Shown here: in pieces, positions 1-8,665 of the stretch | Position numbering within the stretch: position 1 is the first letter of the stretch | Layout: every line of letters starts with the position of its first letter | NCBI GenBank assembly: GCA_023245935.1 | Contig: JAHFJM010000001.1 | Span: 434,001 to 498,000, forward strand | Origin: Candidatus Peribacteria bacterium | GTDB taxonomy: Bacteria > Patescibacteriota > Gracilibacteria > Peribacterales > Peribacteraceae | Direction of reading: 5' to 3' | Length of the DNA: 64,000 bases | The notes under the pieces: model-generated | Told to the model about the DNA's origin: nothing | Database searches by the model: none | Seen by the model: the letters and a program-made list of their open reading frames with translations, nothing else | Program-made: the position numbers and the translations under genes

Positions 1-999
1 ACCCTTGTACTGCTCGAAGCGTTTCAATTCCGGTTCACTCTGCACAGGATAGAATCGACCTCGTTTCGATGGGATCTCAATCCCAAGAAGCGTATGTGGT
101 GATTGATGACCGGTGATTTTCTTGAATTCTGTCACGCGGGTGAAGGACTCTTTTCCGCTGTAATGGATCCAGGTCATCTCCGGCGGCAGAGCGTATTCGA
201 TGGGTAGCATGACTTTCAGGAAGTCTCTGCCACAGTAGCGTAGCTTCCCGTAGGCCTGTGAGAACAGCGTGTCGATGTGAATCGTATTGATAATGACATC
301 CCCCGTAAACTCGCCTTTCGTCGTATGAACGATACGCGTTTCCGGATCGAAGCGTTGAACGTAACACTCGTAGATCGTTTGGACATCCATCAACGATTTT
401 TTGAAGTAACTGTTATAGCCCTCTTTGTCTTCGGGATATCCTTGGAATTGATCCGTATAGAGACGGTCGTCTCCGGTTCGGATCGGCGTTCCTTTATTCA
501 CCCAATTGAAGTCGGCGACGAGTTCTTGGTTTGAATCAATGCCCCACATTTTCTCGGAGTAGTGGTGGACGAATTTTTCGTAGAGTGTAGGGCCGATCGC
601 ATCGAGCCAGTAGGACTCGAAGTTCTTGACGGATGGTTTTTTCTTTTTTGCCACGGCGAGTTCAGCGTCAATTCTCTCGTGATCGTGCATGAGTCGGATA
701 TCAGCTTCTTGCAGTGGATAGTGGTAAAATTGGGAATCTTGTTCTACGTATGTCCATGTCTTGGTATTGAATTTTCGCAGTGCCACCATGCTTGTCATGT
801 GTGCGTAGACCTCCTGATCCCACGTGAAGAAGATGCGCGGTCCGAATGTATAGGGGTGTCCTCCGTAGAACTGCGTCCACGTTCCTCCTCCCGGGTTTTT
901 GTCTCCCTCGAGCACGGTCACTGCATAGCCTTTCTTCTGCAGGAGCCATGCTGCCGTAGCGCCTGAGAATCCGGCGCCGATGATCAAAGCTTTTTTCAT
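1..999 (-). CDS. glf: UDP-galactopyranose mutase-like flavoenzyme (C-terminus outside window)
   Basis: The first 333 codons are visible; the stop lies beyond the window edge. The N-terminus has a Rossmann FAD-binding loop (GAGFSG at residues 8-13) and a GGHPYTFGPRIFFT block near residue 46, resembling the Gly/His substrate loop of UDP-galactopyranose mutases. A KMWGIDS segment and IINTIHIDTLF later in the chain also fit that family, which interconverts UDP-galactopyranose and UDP-galactofuranose. The ATG at 999 lies 5 bases after the stop of the upstream methyltransferase, so the two are probably co-transcribed. A related flavoenzyme sits at 41060. A different sugar oxidoreductase of the same fold is possible. 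Confidence 0.75.
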   Translation of the reverse strand, partial: MKKALIIGAGFSGATAAWLLQKKGYAVTVLEGDKNPGGGTWTQFYGGHPYTFGPRIFFTWDQEVYAHMTSMVALRKFNTKTWTYVEQDSQFYHYPLQEADIRLMHDHERIDAELAVAKKKKPSVKNFESYWLDAIGPTLYEKFVHHYSEKMWGIDSNQELVADFNWVNKGTPIRTGDDRLYTDQFQGYPEDKEGYNSYFKKSLMDVQTIYECYVQRFDPETRIVHTTKGEFTGDVIINTIHIDTLFSQAYGKLRYCGRDFLKVMLPIEYALPPEMTWIHYSGKESFTRVTEFKKITGHQSPHTLLGIEIPSKRGRFYPVQSEPELKRFEQYKG

Positions 1000-1004
1000 A
1001 AAAA

Positions 1005-2189
1005 TCAGCAGATGAGATCGTGAAAACTGAGAACGCGTACGGGTTTTTTCACGGTGGCATCGATCTGTTTCCTCACGTCCTCTTCCCAACCGCTTGCGAT
1101 GAGGATGGTATCGCAGTTCTTCTCATCGATGGCTTTCGGTGGATGAATTTCGTGACCGGCAATCGAGAGAAACTTTCCCTGATTCGCCGGATTCGGATCA
1201 ACGTAGACGACGTCATCATGACTCCATCCCGCATCAATGGCGAACTGATGACCGATGGACCCCGTTCCCCAGACGGCGAGTGGGTGAGCACTCTTGAGTG
1301 CGTGTAATCGGGGAAGATACTTCTCGCGGAAACGCCGCGGGAATTCTTCGAGGACTTGGTGCATACGGAAATCCATGAACCATGAGGATGGCGTGCGTCT
1401 CGCGGATCCGGCATCTTTTCTGCATAGTGCCATCTGGAAAGGGAATTGCATGTAAGCAGAGAAGCTCTCACGGTGCAGGATCGTGCTGACGCCACAGAGC
1501 TCAAGAATTTTCTCCAGTGAAGCAGGAGTGAAGTAGGAAATGTGGTCGACATGAAATTCCGGATAGAACATGGTCTGCAGCGATCCGAGACTGTCTGGAA
1601 CTTCGACGTACATCATGCCACCGGGCTTCACTGCCTCCCATGCAGCTTGCAACATCGGTACCGGATCGGTCAGGTGTTCAACGATGTGACGCAGTACCAT
1701 GACATCGACGCTTTGCGGTTCATACAATCCTGCGCGGAAGAATTCCTTGCGGATCGACAAGCCGTACTTCGTGATGGCATTCTCGGCGAATGGGGACGGT
1801 TCCACTCCCTCGCAGTCAAAGCCCCTGTCACGCATTAACGAAAGAAAGAAGCCGTCATGCGCTCCTATTTCCACCATTCTACCGCGTTGCCGTATTGTCG
1901 TCGCCAGCCAGTCGGCAACGAATGTGGTGTATCGCAGTTGTGTAGGGGAAAGACCGGTCGGTACATACCCGGCGTATGTTTCTCCGTAAATTTCTTTCGT
2001 CATCGACGCTCGCGAGGCGTGATCGTCGAAGGCGGATGAGATATGTCGGCATTCCGGGCACCAGGCAACCGCCATCGTGACAGTGTGGTCGGCAGCAGGT
2101 CTGGCAATGGGTTTGTTGACCACTGCCTTCTTATCGAAAACGTGAAAAGAGGAAAGATTCTTGCCGCAGAGGAGACAGGGGACGTTCAT
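1005..2189 (-). CDS. Three-part SAM-dependent C-methyltransferase-like protein
   Basis: 394 aa. The N-terminus carries two CxxC pairs (C5/C8 and C44/C47), a likely zinc site as in sugar C-methyltransferases. A SAM-binding Rossmann domain follows (EIGAHDGFF near residue 107; MVLRHIVEHL further on). The C-terminal third has a second nucleotide-binding-like loop (GTGSIGHQFAID). This order matches the family methylating NDP-deoxysugars (NovU/TylCIII-like), although many relatives in glycan loci are uncharacterised. It lies 11 bases downstream of the TIGR04372-like gene and 5 bases before glf, forming a three-gene minus-strand unit. Substrate unknown. Confidence 0.75.
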   Translation of the reverse strand: MNVPCLLCGKNLSSFHVFDKKAVVNKPIARPAADHTVTMAVAWCPECRHISSAFDDHASRASMTKEIYGETYAGYVPTGLSPTQLRYTTFVADWLATTIRQRGRMVEIGAHDGFFLSLMRDRGFDCEGVEPSPFAENAITKYGLSIRKEFFRAGLYEPQSVDVMVLRHIVEHLTDPVPMLQAAWEAVKPGGMMYVEVPDSLGSLQTMFYPEFHVDHISYFTPASLEKILELCGVSTILHRESFSAYMQFPFQMALCRKDAGSARRTPSSWFMDFRMHQVLEEFPRRFREKYLPRLHALKSAHPLAVWGTGSIGHQFAIDAGWSHDDVVYVDPNPANQGKFLSIAGHEIHPPKAIDEKNCDTILIASGWEEDVRKQIDATVKKPVRVLSFHDLIC

Positions 2190-2200
2190 TTTGCGCTGGA

Positions 2201-3481
2201 TTATAAGAGTCTTTGCTCTCGAAGCCTATGCAAAATAGCGAGAGACGGACGGTTTGCCTGAAAGAGGAGATGCATTCCTGCCGATGGCAAGAGTCGGAAT
2301 TTTTTGATGAGTTCGTCGTCCTCTGAAGAGAGGGTGAATTGTCCTTCCAAAATTGAGATTCCTTCTTGTACCGCTTCCAGGATTTCTTCGGGAGTGTTCG
2401 GAAGAATCGTGATGCCTTTCTTCCCGAAGTTGTAACCGAACGCCAGATCTTTGTGTTCCCGGAATATTTCAACCAGCGAAAGGGTCCTGTTTTCGCGGCG
2501 ACTCTGCAGCCGTTTGTGGATGACGAGATGATCTCGACCAAAGACGCCAAGCCGATGTGGCATGGCATCGGTGATGATGCATTGGATGCCGCAGGAGGAG
2601 GGGAGGAGGTAGGGACCAGATATTTGTCCAACGAATAGGCGACACTGTGTGAGGAGGAAGACGTTCATCAACTGAGGCGGTATTCCTGTTTTTCCGAAGT
2701 CGAAGTAGCCAGGGATGTTTCCAAAGATCCGATGGTCAGTCTCGCCTGTTCCGACGATATGCCATCCGTTTTCTGTCGCGAACTGCACAGCCGCCTGGTA
2801 ATTTTCTTGCGGTCCCGATGACCGGAAAGCGGTGGAGTGTTCTTTCTGCAGGCCTTTCTGTCGCAGGAGCAGCGTGATGAAGGGTTTATCGAAGAAATGA
2901 GGATACTTTTTTTTGATGGCCTCCCGGCACCGGACGATGAGATCGTGCCGGAGCATCGGCGAAGGTCCGATGTGCCGATCGAGCAAGTGAAAATAGCCGC
3001 TGTAGTCATCATCGTTCTCCAATTTCCCCGTCTCTTCCCGACCAAATTGCAGCGCGTTATTCGCAACGGAGAGGGTTTTGTAGAACATCGCTTGATCAAT
3101 GCAGTGAACGTTGCGTTTGAAGGCAGCGACCATGAGCAGGAAGAAACGCATCATCTGCCAACTTTGTTTTGTGCATGGAATGTTCGGTATCAGAAAGGCT
3201 TGTCGGTACAACACCGTCGTGAGACTTTGGCTGAAGCAATCCGGTAGGTAATCGTTATTCCCGGGATGCGAGAAATACACCACGGATACGCGATGCGGAG
3301 CGTAGAGACGCGAGAGATAGTCCAGTTCGACGATCGAGTGTCCGAAGCTGGGGCTGAAGCAGGGGTAGACGAATCCGTGATAAAAAATCCGATGTCGATG
3401 ACGCAGGAGAAAGAGCGGCACCCGCACGATCTCAATGACTGTCGTGATGCTGCAAGCGATAAAGCGAACGAAACGATGCAT
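2201..3481 (-). CDS. Putative glycosyltransferase, TIGR04372-like
   Basis: 426 aa with a hydrophobic N-terminus (about residues 5-27) that may anchor it to the membrane. The body resembles the TIGR04372 putative glycosyltransferase group: FYHGFVYPCFSPSFGHSIVE near the N-terminus, a central FITLLLRQKGLQ strand and the late segment CRLFVGQISGPYLLPSSCGI, similar to the conserved 'FxGxxSGP' region of GT-B-like sugar transferases. First gene of the minus-strand unit that continues into the methyltransferase and glf. Acceptor and donor cannot be told. The family assignment is from memory of motif style, hence moderate confidence. Confidence 0.6.
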   Translation of the reverse strand: MHRFVRFIACSITTVIEIVRVPLFLLRHRHRIFYHGFVYPCFSPSFGHSIVELDYLSRLYAPHRVSVVYFSHPGNNDYLPDCFSQSLTTVLYRQAFLIPNIPCTKQSWQMMRFFLLMVAAFKRNVHCIDQAMFYKTLSVANNALQFGREETGKLENDDDYSGYFHLLDRHIGPSPMLRHDLIVRCREAIKKKYPHFFDKPFITLLLRQKGLQKEHSTAFRSSGPQENYQAAVQFATENGWHIVGTGETDHRIFGNIPGYFDFGKTGIPPQLMNVFLLTQCRLFVGQISGPYLLPSSCGIQCIITDAMPHRLGVFGRDHLVIHKRLQSRRENRTLSLVEIFREHKDLAFGYNFGKKGITILPNTPEEILEAVQEGISILEGQFTLSSEDDELIKKFRLLPSAGMHLLFQANRPSLAILHRLREQRLL

Positions 3482-3525
3482 GGGAGATGCGAGGACAAAG
3501 GACGCTCAGAGAGAGCCACATTGGC

Positions 3526-3554
3526 ACTATAGAGGACTGTTCGTATGTGGTTAA
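3526..3554 (-). promoter_or_regulatory. Probable sigma70-type promoter for the 3481-1 unit
   Basis: On the minus strand TTAACC (3549-3554) and TATAGT (3526-3531) are separated by 17 bases. Transcription would start about 40 bases before the ATG at 3481. Confidence 0.5.
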
Positions 3555-3586
3555 GTCCCTTTCTGGTTCCTTCAGAGGTCATTCGC

Positions 3587-3592
3587 TATACT
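3587..3592 (+). promoter_or_regulatory. Probable -10 box for the heptose operon
   Basis: TATACT 37 bases before the ATG at 3630. The -35 is weak (TGGTTC at 3564-3569, 17-base spacer). It is divergent from the promoter at 3526-3554 in the 148-base intergenic gap, which holds nothing else recognisable. Confidence 0.4.
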
Positions 3593-3629
3593 GCTGTCCC
3601 GCTATCCTCTTCATTCATTCCAGTCTTCG

Positions 3630-5147
3630 ATGCATCCAAAAATTCTCTCCATCGAGTCTCTCGCTGCGAGCGTTCAGGCATTGAAAGCTTCCGGCAAGTC
3701 TGTGGTGCTGTGTCATGGGGTTTTTGATTTATTGCATCCCGGTCACATTCGTCATTTCCAGTCCGCACGCGCTCTGGGTGATGTCTTGATTGTGACGGTG
3801 ACTCCGGATCAGCATGTGAACAAGGGACCGGGTCGTCCGGTCTTTCCCGAGCAGCTGCGCCTCGAATCATTGGCTGCCCTGAGCATGATTGACTACGTCG
3901 CACTCAATCGCTGGCCAACGGCGATCGAGGCGATCGAACTTCTGCGTCCCGACGTGTACGCAAAAGGAGAAGAGTACGAGCAATCCGACAACGATCTCAC
4001 GGGCAAGATCGTTGATGAGGAGCAGGCGGTGCACCGGGTGGGGGGACGGATACAATTTACGCACGACGTTGTTTACAGTTCGACCAAATTACTCAATACG
4101 CACTTCGGTTTGTGGTCCGACGAAGTGCGTGCCACCCTCGATGCATTCAAGAAGAAATATTCTGCGTCACAGGTCATCGATCTGCTCAAGGGCTTGAAGG
4201 GCAAGCGCGTTCTCGTTGTTGGCGACAGTATCATCGATGAATACCACACCTGTCAGGTCATCGGTCGCGCTTCTAAGACGACCGCTATCAATGCGCGTTT
4301 TCTCGATGCCGAGACGTACGCCGGCGGGGCACTTGCGGTAGCCAATCACGTCGCAGGGTTCTGCGATCATGTGCATCTCGTGTCGTGTCTGGGTGAACGG
4401 GACAGTCATCTCTCTTTTATCGAGAAGAATCTGCGTCCGAATATTTCCAGGAAGTTTTTTACGGTGCCCGATCGACCCACGATTCTGAAACGTCGTTTCA
4501 TCGATTCCTTTAAGTTCCAGAAGCTTTTTGAGGAGAGCTTCATTGATGATCGACCTCTTCCTTCATCGCTCCAGTGCCAGCTTGATGCGTCCATACAAGA
4601 GCTGTTGCCGGAGTACGATCTCGTGATCGTTGCTGATTTTGGACATGGGATGATTCACAAGTCTACGGTGAAAGTTCTGACGGATTCTCCCGCGTACTTG
4701 GCTCTCAATGCGCAGACCAATAGTCCGAACATGGGTTATAATCCGGTGACCAAGTATCCGCGTGCTGATTACGTGTGTGTCGATCAGGAGGAAATCCGCT
4801 TGGCGTACCACGATCGCTTTGGTGCGCTCGAGGACATTATCGCACGTGCGGAATCTGACATGTCCGCAGACATTGTGGCAGTGACTCGTGCCAACCGTGG
4901 TTCGACGGTTTCTGCTCACGGTGTCATCATCAATACCCCCGTCTTCTCCACTGATGTCGTCGATACGATGGGTGCCGGCGATGCTTTCCTTGCCATCACG
5001 TCACCCTGTGCCGCCGCCGGTTTTGATCCGGAACTCATTGGATTCATCGGCAATGCGGTCGGCGCTCTTGCGATTCGGATTCTCGGGAATCGTGAATCAA
5101 TCGATTCTGCCAGACTCTATAAGTACATCACGACTCTCCTGAAATAG
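3630..5147 (+). CDS. Fused sugar nucleotidyltransferase-PfkB kinase (HldE-like, domains in reverse order)
   Basis: 505 aa. Residues 1-150 form a cytidylyltransferase-fold domain with the nucleotide-binding HPGH (36-39) and CHGVFDLL just before it. Residues ~190-505 form a PfkB/ribokinase-type kinase with VVGDSIIDEY at its start and the catalytic GAGD near residue 448. E. coli HldE (RfaE) carries the same two activities, D-glycero-D-manno-heptose-7-phosphate kinase and heptose-1-phosphate adenylyltransferase, but with the kinase first. The next gene encodes a GmhA-like isomerase, so synthesis of an NDP-heptose is the simplest reading. Nucleotide and sugar specificity are inferred, not shown. 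Confidence 0.8.
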   Translation: MHPKILSIESLAASVQALKASGKSVVLCHGVFDLLHPGHIRHFQSARALGDVLIVTVTPDQHVNKGPGRPVFPEQLRLESLAALSMIDYVALNRWPTAIEAIELLRPDVYAKGEEYEQSDNDLTGKIVDEEQAVHRVGGRIQFTHDVVYSSTKLLNTHFGLWSDEVRATLDAFKKKYSASQVIDLLKGLKGKRVLVVGDSIIDEYHTCQVIGRASKTTAINARFLDAETYAGGALAVANHVAGFCDHVHLVSCLGERDSHLSFIEKNLRPNISRKFFTVPDRPTILKRRFIDSFKFQKLFEESFIDDRPLPSSLQCQLDASIQELLPEYDLVIVADFGHGMIHKSTVKVLTDSPAYLALNAQTNSPNMGYNPVTKYPRADYVCVDQEEIRLAYHDRFGALEDIIARAESDMSADIVAVTRANRGSTVSAHGVIINTPVFSTDVVDTMGAGDAFLAITSPCAAAGFDPELIGFIGNAVGALAIRILGNRESIDSARLYKYITTLLK

Positions 5148-5169
5148 TTTTGTTATTTTTCCCTACCCT

Positions 5170-5736
5170 ATGTCCGATCATTCCCTCTTCCCTCGCTCCT
5201 ATTTTTCAATCTTGGCGAAGGTGATGGATGCCATGCCTCTCGAGCATATCGGACAGTTTCTGAAGCTCATGAGTCAGGCACGAGATGAGAGAAAGACGGT
5301 GTTCCTTGCAGGGAACGGCGGCAGTGCTTCGACAGCATCGCACATGGCAAATGATCTTCTGAAAACGATTGCCAAAACTGGAGGGAAAGGAATCAAAGCC
5401 CTTTGCCTTTCCGACAACATTCCTGTTTTTACTGCCATTGCGAATGACGAATCGTACGATCGTGTCTTTTCATCACAACTGGAAGTCCTCGCTGGTCCGG
5501 GAGACATTCTCCTCTTGATTTCCGGCAGCGGGAATTCGAAAAACCTTCTGGAAGCTGCAACGACTGCCAAAAAATTGGGATTGAAGATGATAGGATTTTT
5601 AGGGATGAACGGTGGTTCTCTCAAACCTTTGGTCGACATCTCTATTATTGTTCCTTCGGACGATTACGGACCAATTGAGGATATGCACATGATTCTGAAT
5701 CATCTGCTGACGGCCTATCTTCGTGATCATCCCTGA
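5170..5736 (+). CDS. gmhA: Sedoheptulose-7-phosphate isomerase-like SIS protein
   Basis: 188 aa, the normal length for GmhA. It has one SIS domain with AGNGGSASTASHMAND (residues 48-62) and ISGSGNSKNLLEA, which bind the phosphosugar, and a C-terminal helix PIEDMHMILNHLL containing candidate catalytic Glu/His. GmhA converts sedoheptulose 7-phosphate to D-glycero-D-manno-heptose 7-phosphate, the substrate of an HldE-type kinase. It starts 22 bases after that gene's stop. The transketolase at 46629 could supply the sedoheptulose 7-phosphate, and the HAD phosphatase at 45429 could provide the GmhB step. Confidence 0.85.
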   Translation: MSDHSLFPRSYFSILAKVMDAMPLEHIGQFLKLMSQARDERKTVFLAGNGGSASTASHMANDLLKTIAKTGGKGIKALCLSDNIPVFTAIANDESYDRVFSSQLEVLAGPGDILLLISGSGNSKNLLEAATTAKKLGLKMIGFLGMNGGSLKPLVDISIIVPSDDYGPIEDMHMILNHLLTAYLRDHP

Positions 5737-5759
5737 GAGATTATTCTTCCCGTACATGT

Positions 5760-6518
5760 ATGCAGAGAAAAATCGTCGCACTTCAGGCAATGAAAGCGGC
5801 GTCGGTTTTTCTGAAGAAAGAATTCCGAAACGGTCACTCCGGAACGAAGAAAACGGATGGGACGCTCGTGAGTGTCGCCGATCACGGCAGCGAGAAAAGA
5901 ATCCTTAGCATGCTCAGGAAAACGTTTCCGGAGGATGCGATTTTTTCCGAGGAGAGTGGGCAGACGCCTGGAACGAGCGGATACCGATGGATTCTCGATC
6001 CGCTCGACGGCACGCATAATTTTCTCGCTGGCATTCCGATCTTTGGGATTCTTCTCGCGCTTCAAAAAAATAGCGAGACGATTCTTTCCTTCTGCGTCTT
6101 TCCGATGTTTGATGAATATTTTGTTGCGGAGAAGGGGAAGGGAGCAACACTCAACGGCAAACGCATTCGTGTCTCAAAAGCCACGTCGCTCGAGGACAGC
6201 GTGTTTCTTGCAGATGGGAACAGAAATCTGCAGTTTCGAGAAACCATGAAAGACATTCAGGCATTTCAAGCGTCCGGTTGTCGGTTCCGGTTCCTCGGCG
6301 AAGGACCCTTTGGAATGACGCGAATCGCACTCGGTACGGCACTCGTTGCCGTTCTGCGGTTTGGGAAGATGTGGGATATCGCAGCTCCGGCACTGCTGGT
6401 GCAGGAGGCGGGGGGCAAAGTTACGGATATGAATGGCAAAGCTCTCGGCACTCAGCCATCTGAACTCGTTGCAACGAATGGAGTGTTGCACAAACAGGCG
6501 TTATCAATGCTTGCATAG
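5760..6518 (+). CDS. Inositol-monophosphatase-family sugar phosphatase
   Basis: 252 aa, typical for the Mg-dependent IMPase/HisN/CysQ fold. The metal-binding residues are visible: FSEESG, WILDPLDGTHNF (the DPxDGT motif) and WDIAAPALLVQEAGG near the C-terminus. It follows gmhA by 23 bases, so it probably belongs to the heptose operon. It might dephosphorylate a heptose bisphosphate, replacing or supplementing GmhB, or act on inositol phosphate or histidinol phosphate. Sequence alone cannot decide, and no histidine-biosynthesis genes are nearby. Confidence 0.8.
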   Translation: MQRKIVALQAMKAASVFLKKEFRNGHSGTKKTDGTLVSVADHGSEKRILSMLRKTFPEDAIFSEESGQTPGTSGYRWILDPLDGTHNFLAGIPIFGILLALQKNSETILSFCVFPMFDEYFVAEKGKGATLNGKRIRVSKATSLEDSVFLADGNRNLQFRETMKDIQAFQASGCRFRFLGEGPFGMTRIALGTALVAVLRFGKMWDIAAPALLVQEAGGKVTDMNGKALGTQPSELVATNGVLHKQALSMLA

Positions 6519-6531
6519 TCGCTGCTTCATC

Positions 6532-6567
6532 GCGGGAAGCCTGTCTGCCGACAGGCAGGCATCCCGC
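6532..6567. repeat. 36-base palindrome between convergent genes
   Basis: Nearly perfect inverted repeat: GCGGGA...TCCCGC encloses GCCTG...CAGGC and CCTGTC...GACAGG. It sits after the IMPase stop (6518) and before the convergent dioxygenase stop (6622). It resembles dispersed palindromic repeats of other bacterial genomes and could act as a bidirectional terminator. Confidence 0.8.
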
Positions 6568-6593
6568 TCCCCATACAAAAAATAGTTAGAATG

Positions 6594-6621
6594 GGTGCGC
6601 AATGCTTTGCGCGACATTTTT
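6594..6621 (+). terminator. Probable terminator of the heptose operon
   Basis: Hairpin GTGCGCAA-TGC-TTTGCGCG followed by a short T-rich run (ATTTTTCT). A similar hairpin lies between another convergent pair at 26501. Confidence 0.5.
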
Positions 6622-7563
6622 CTACATCATCCTTGCTTCTCCCTTCGTGGCAATGGCTACTCCCGGGTGAGGATCTTTCGGGAGGATCGCTGCCCTCTTG
6701 CTGATGTTTTCAATGCCGTCGAGCTTGAGTTGCTCTTCCCAGTGAATCGGATTCGGTACAAAGAAGAACGATACGATGTCACGGAAGGCAGCACGTGGAG
6801 TCACGGCGCGATGGAAGAAGTTCACGTCGCAGATCGTCACGTCACCCGGAGCGGCATCGAGGTGGAACGGACGGTAGGGCAGGTTATGGTCTTTGGCAAA
6901 ATCCTGCAGTTCGGCGTAGCGCTCTTTTTGGAATTGACCGAAATAGCCGGCACGGCGGTACATCATCGTGTCTTCGAGATTCATGAAATCCGTTGCTCCG
7001 GTATCGCCTGTTGCCTTGGTGAGGTGAAGGAACATTTTGCACGTGTGCGGAGGGAAGGAATCCGAATGCCAGAGCCACGAGCCCTTTACTGCCGCCGTTG
7101 TCGGGAGTGATCGGTAACCGGTGACCCAGTAGATGCGGTAGTGGCTTCTGAAGTATGCGAGGAGATTCTGATGTACCTCGGGGTTTCGAAGGACATCCAG
7201 AATATCCGCTCCGAGTGTGAGAAGAGTATCGCTGAGATGAAGCGAGAGGCTGTCTTTTTTCGATTGCTCGATCCTCGGATCTTTCTTTTCAATCAGTTCG
7301 GTGATTTTTGCCGTGCAGGCGATTGCTTTTGCTGTTGGCAAGGCACCTTTCACGAGCATCGCTCCGTTCTTGCAGAGAGGAGACGGGGGCAGATCCATGA
7401 TTCCGTCTTTTGCAACGTATGCAGCCCTGCATTCCTTCGTATACCGCGTGTATGTTCTGTTCGTCGCAAAATCCAGTGTATTGTTGTACCTCCCGTAATA
7501 GAGAGATGACCTGCGGATGCGTTTTAGAACTGAATCAGCAACTTTGTGGATGAGGGAGGGCAT
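6622..7563 (-). CDS. Phytanoyl-CoA dioxygenase (PhyH)-like Fe(II)/2-oxoglutarate oxygenase
   Basis: 313 aa. The jelly-roll metal site appears as WHSD (the HxD pair) in SWLWHSDSFPPHTCKMFLHLT, followed by the distal His in NFFHRAVTPR, where the Arg would bind 2-oxoglutarate. Such enzymes hydroxylate or oxidise small molecules and appear in several polysaccharide and nonulosonate loci. It is divergent from neuB, with 54 bases between the two starts. Role inferred: oxidative tailoring of a sugar or lipid. The substrate cannot be read from the sequence. Confidence 0.7.
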   Translation of the reverse strand: MPSLIHKVADSVLKRIRRSSLYYGRYNNTLDFATNRTYTRYTKECRAAYVAKDGIMDLPPSPLCKNGAMLVKGALPTAKAIACTAKITELIEKKDPRIEQSKKDSLSLHLSDTLLTLGADILDVLRNPEVHQNLLAYFRSHYRIYWVTGYRSLPTTAAVKGSWLWHSDSFPPHTCKMFLHLTKATGDTGATDFMNLEDTMMYRRAGYFGQFQKERYAELQDFAKDHNLPYRPFHLDAAPGDVTICDVNFFHRAVTPRAAFRDIVSFFFVPNPIHWEEQLKLDGIENISKRAAILPKDPHPGVAIATKGEARMM

Positions 7564-7602
7564 AAGGTCACTCTAGTGCTGCCATACCCTGCATGCAAGT
7601 GC

Positions 7603-7608
7603 TATGAT
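7603..7608 (+). promoter_or_regulatory. -10 box for neuB, leaderless spacing
   Basis: TATGAT ends 9 bases before the ATG at 7618, so a typical +1 would fall at or next to the start codon. No clear -35 was found. Confidence 0.45.
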
Positions 7609-7617
7609 TTCTCTGGT

Positions 7618-8613
7618 ATGTCTTCTCCAGTTTTTATCATCGCCGAAATCGGCTCCGTCCACGACGGAAGCTTTGGCAATGCTATGAAGCTTATTGGTCT
7701 TGCCAAAGAATGTGGCGCTGATGCTGTGAAATTTCAGACGCATATTGCGGAGGCAGAGACACTGCGAAATGCGCCACAGCCGCCGTATTTCAAGGGTGAA
7801 CCGAGATTCGAGTACTTTCAGCGTACGGGGTTTTCGTTGCCACAGTGGAAAGCGTTGAAAGCGCACTGTGACAAACTGAAGATCGAGTTCCTCTCATCGC
7901 CGTTTTCAGTCGAAGCCGTAGAACTTCTCGAGAAAGTCGGGATGAAGCGCTACAAAATTCCTTCCGGTGAGATCACGAATATTCCGATGATTCGAAGAAT
8001 CGCAAAAACGAAAAAGCAGGTCATTCTCTCTTCCGGTATGAGCAGTTTTGAAGAGCTTGATGAAGCGTTGAAGACCATTCGCGCTGAGCACAACGACGTG
8101 ATTGTTCTTCAGTGCACCTCCGAGTATCCGTGCCCGTACGATCAGGTCGGACTCAATGTGCTTGCCGACATGAAGAAGCGCTACAAGTGCTTCGTCGGGC
8201 TTTCGGATCACACGCTCACGACGTATGCGTGCCTTGCAGCGGTCACGCTAGGTGCTTCGGTGATCGAAAAACATCTCACCTTCAGCAGGAAGATGTACGG
8301 CAGTGATGCCAAACATTCTCTGGAACCCGCTGAATTTGCCGATATGGTTCAAGGCATTCGCGCGATTGAAGTGATGCTTGCTTCGACGATTGTAAAGGAT
8401 GCAAAGCATATGAAAGAGATGAAGGAAATTTTCGAGAAGAGTGTTGTGTCGGTGTGTCAGATCAAGAAGGGGACGGTCATCACCGAGAAAATGATTGCGG
8501 TAAAAAAGCCGGGAACGGGGATTCCTGCGAGGAAGTTCGATGATGTTGTCGGGAGAACGGCGAAGAGAAATATTGCTGCGGATAGCGTATTGCAGAAGGA
8601 AGATCTGACTTGA
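7618..8613 (+). CDS. neuB: Nonulosonic acid synthase (NeuB family)
   Basis: 331 aa. An N-terminal TIM barrel (FIIAEIGSVHDGSFGNA, AVKFQTH, KIPSGEITN, SSGMSSFEE, LQCTSEYP, GLSDHT, IEKHLTFSRK) is followed by a C-terminal SAF antifreeze-like domain (from about residue 275, KSVVSVCQIKKGTVIT). NeuB enzymes condense phosphoenolpyruvate with ManNAc or a related 6-deoxyhexose to give Neu5Ac, legionaminic or pseudaminic acid. ATG 7618 is preferred over the upstream GTG 7546 because homology begins there and a -10 box sits 9 bases before it. First gene of an apparent nonulosonate operon with neuC (10535) and neuA (12879). Confidence 0.9.
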   Translation: MSSPVFIIAEIGSVHDGSFGNAMKLIGLAKECGADAVKFQTHIAEAETLRNAPQPPYFKGEPRFEYFQRTGFSLPQWKALKAHCDKLKIEFLSSPFSVEAVELLEKVGMKRYKIPSGEITNIPMIRRIAKTKKQVILSSGMSSFEELDEALKTIRAEHNDVIVLQCTSEYPCPYDQVGLNVLADMKKRYKCFVGLSDHTLTTYACLAAVTLGASVIEKHLTFSRKMYGSDAKHSLEPAEFADMVQGIRAIEVMLASTIVKDAKHMKEMKEIFEKSVVSVCQIKKGTVITEKMIAVKKPGTGIPARKFDDVVGRTAKRNIAADSVLQKEDLT

Positions 8614-8665
8614 GAGTGACTTCCGCTCGGGAAAGGAATCCTTTAGTATCGTTGCACTTTCACGT

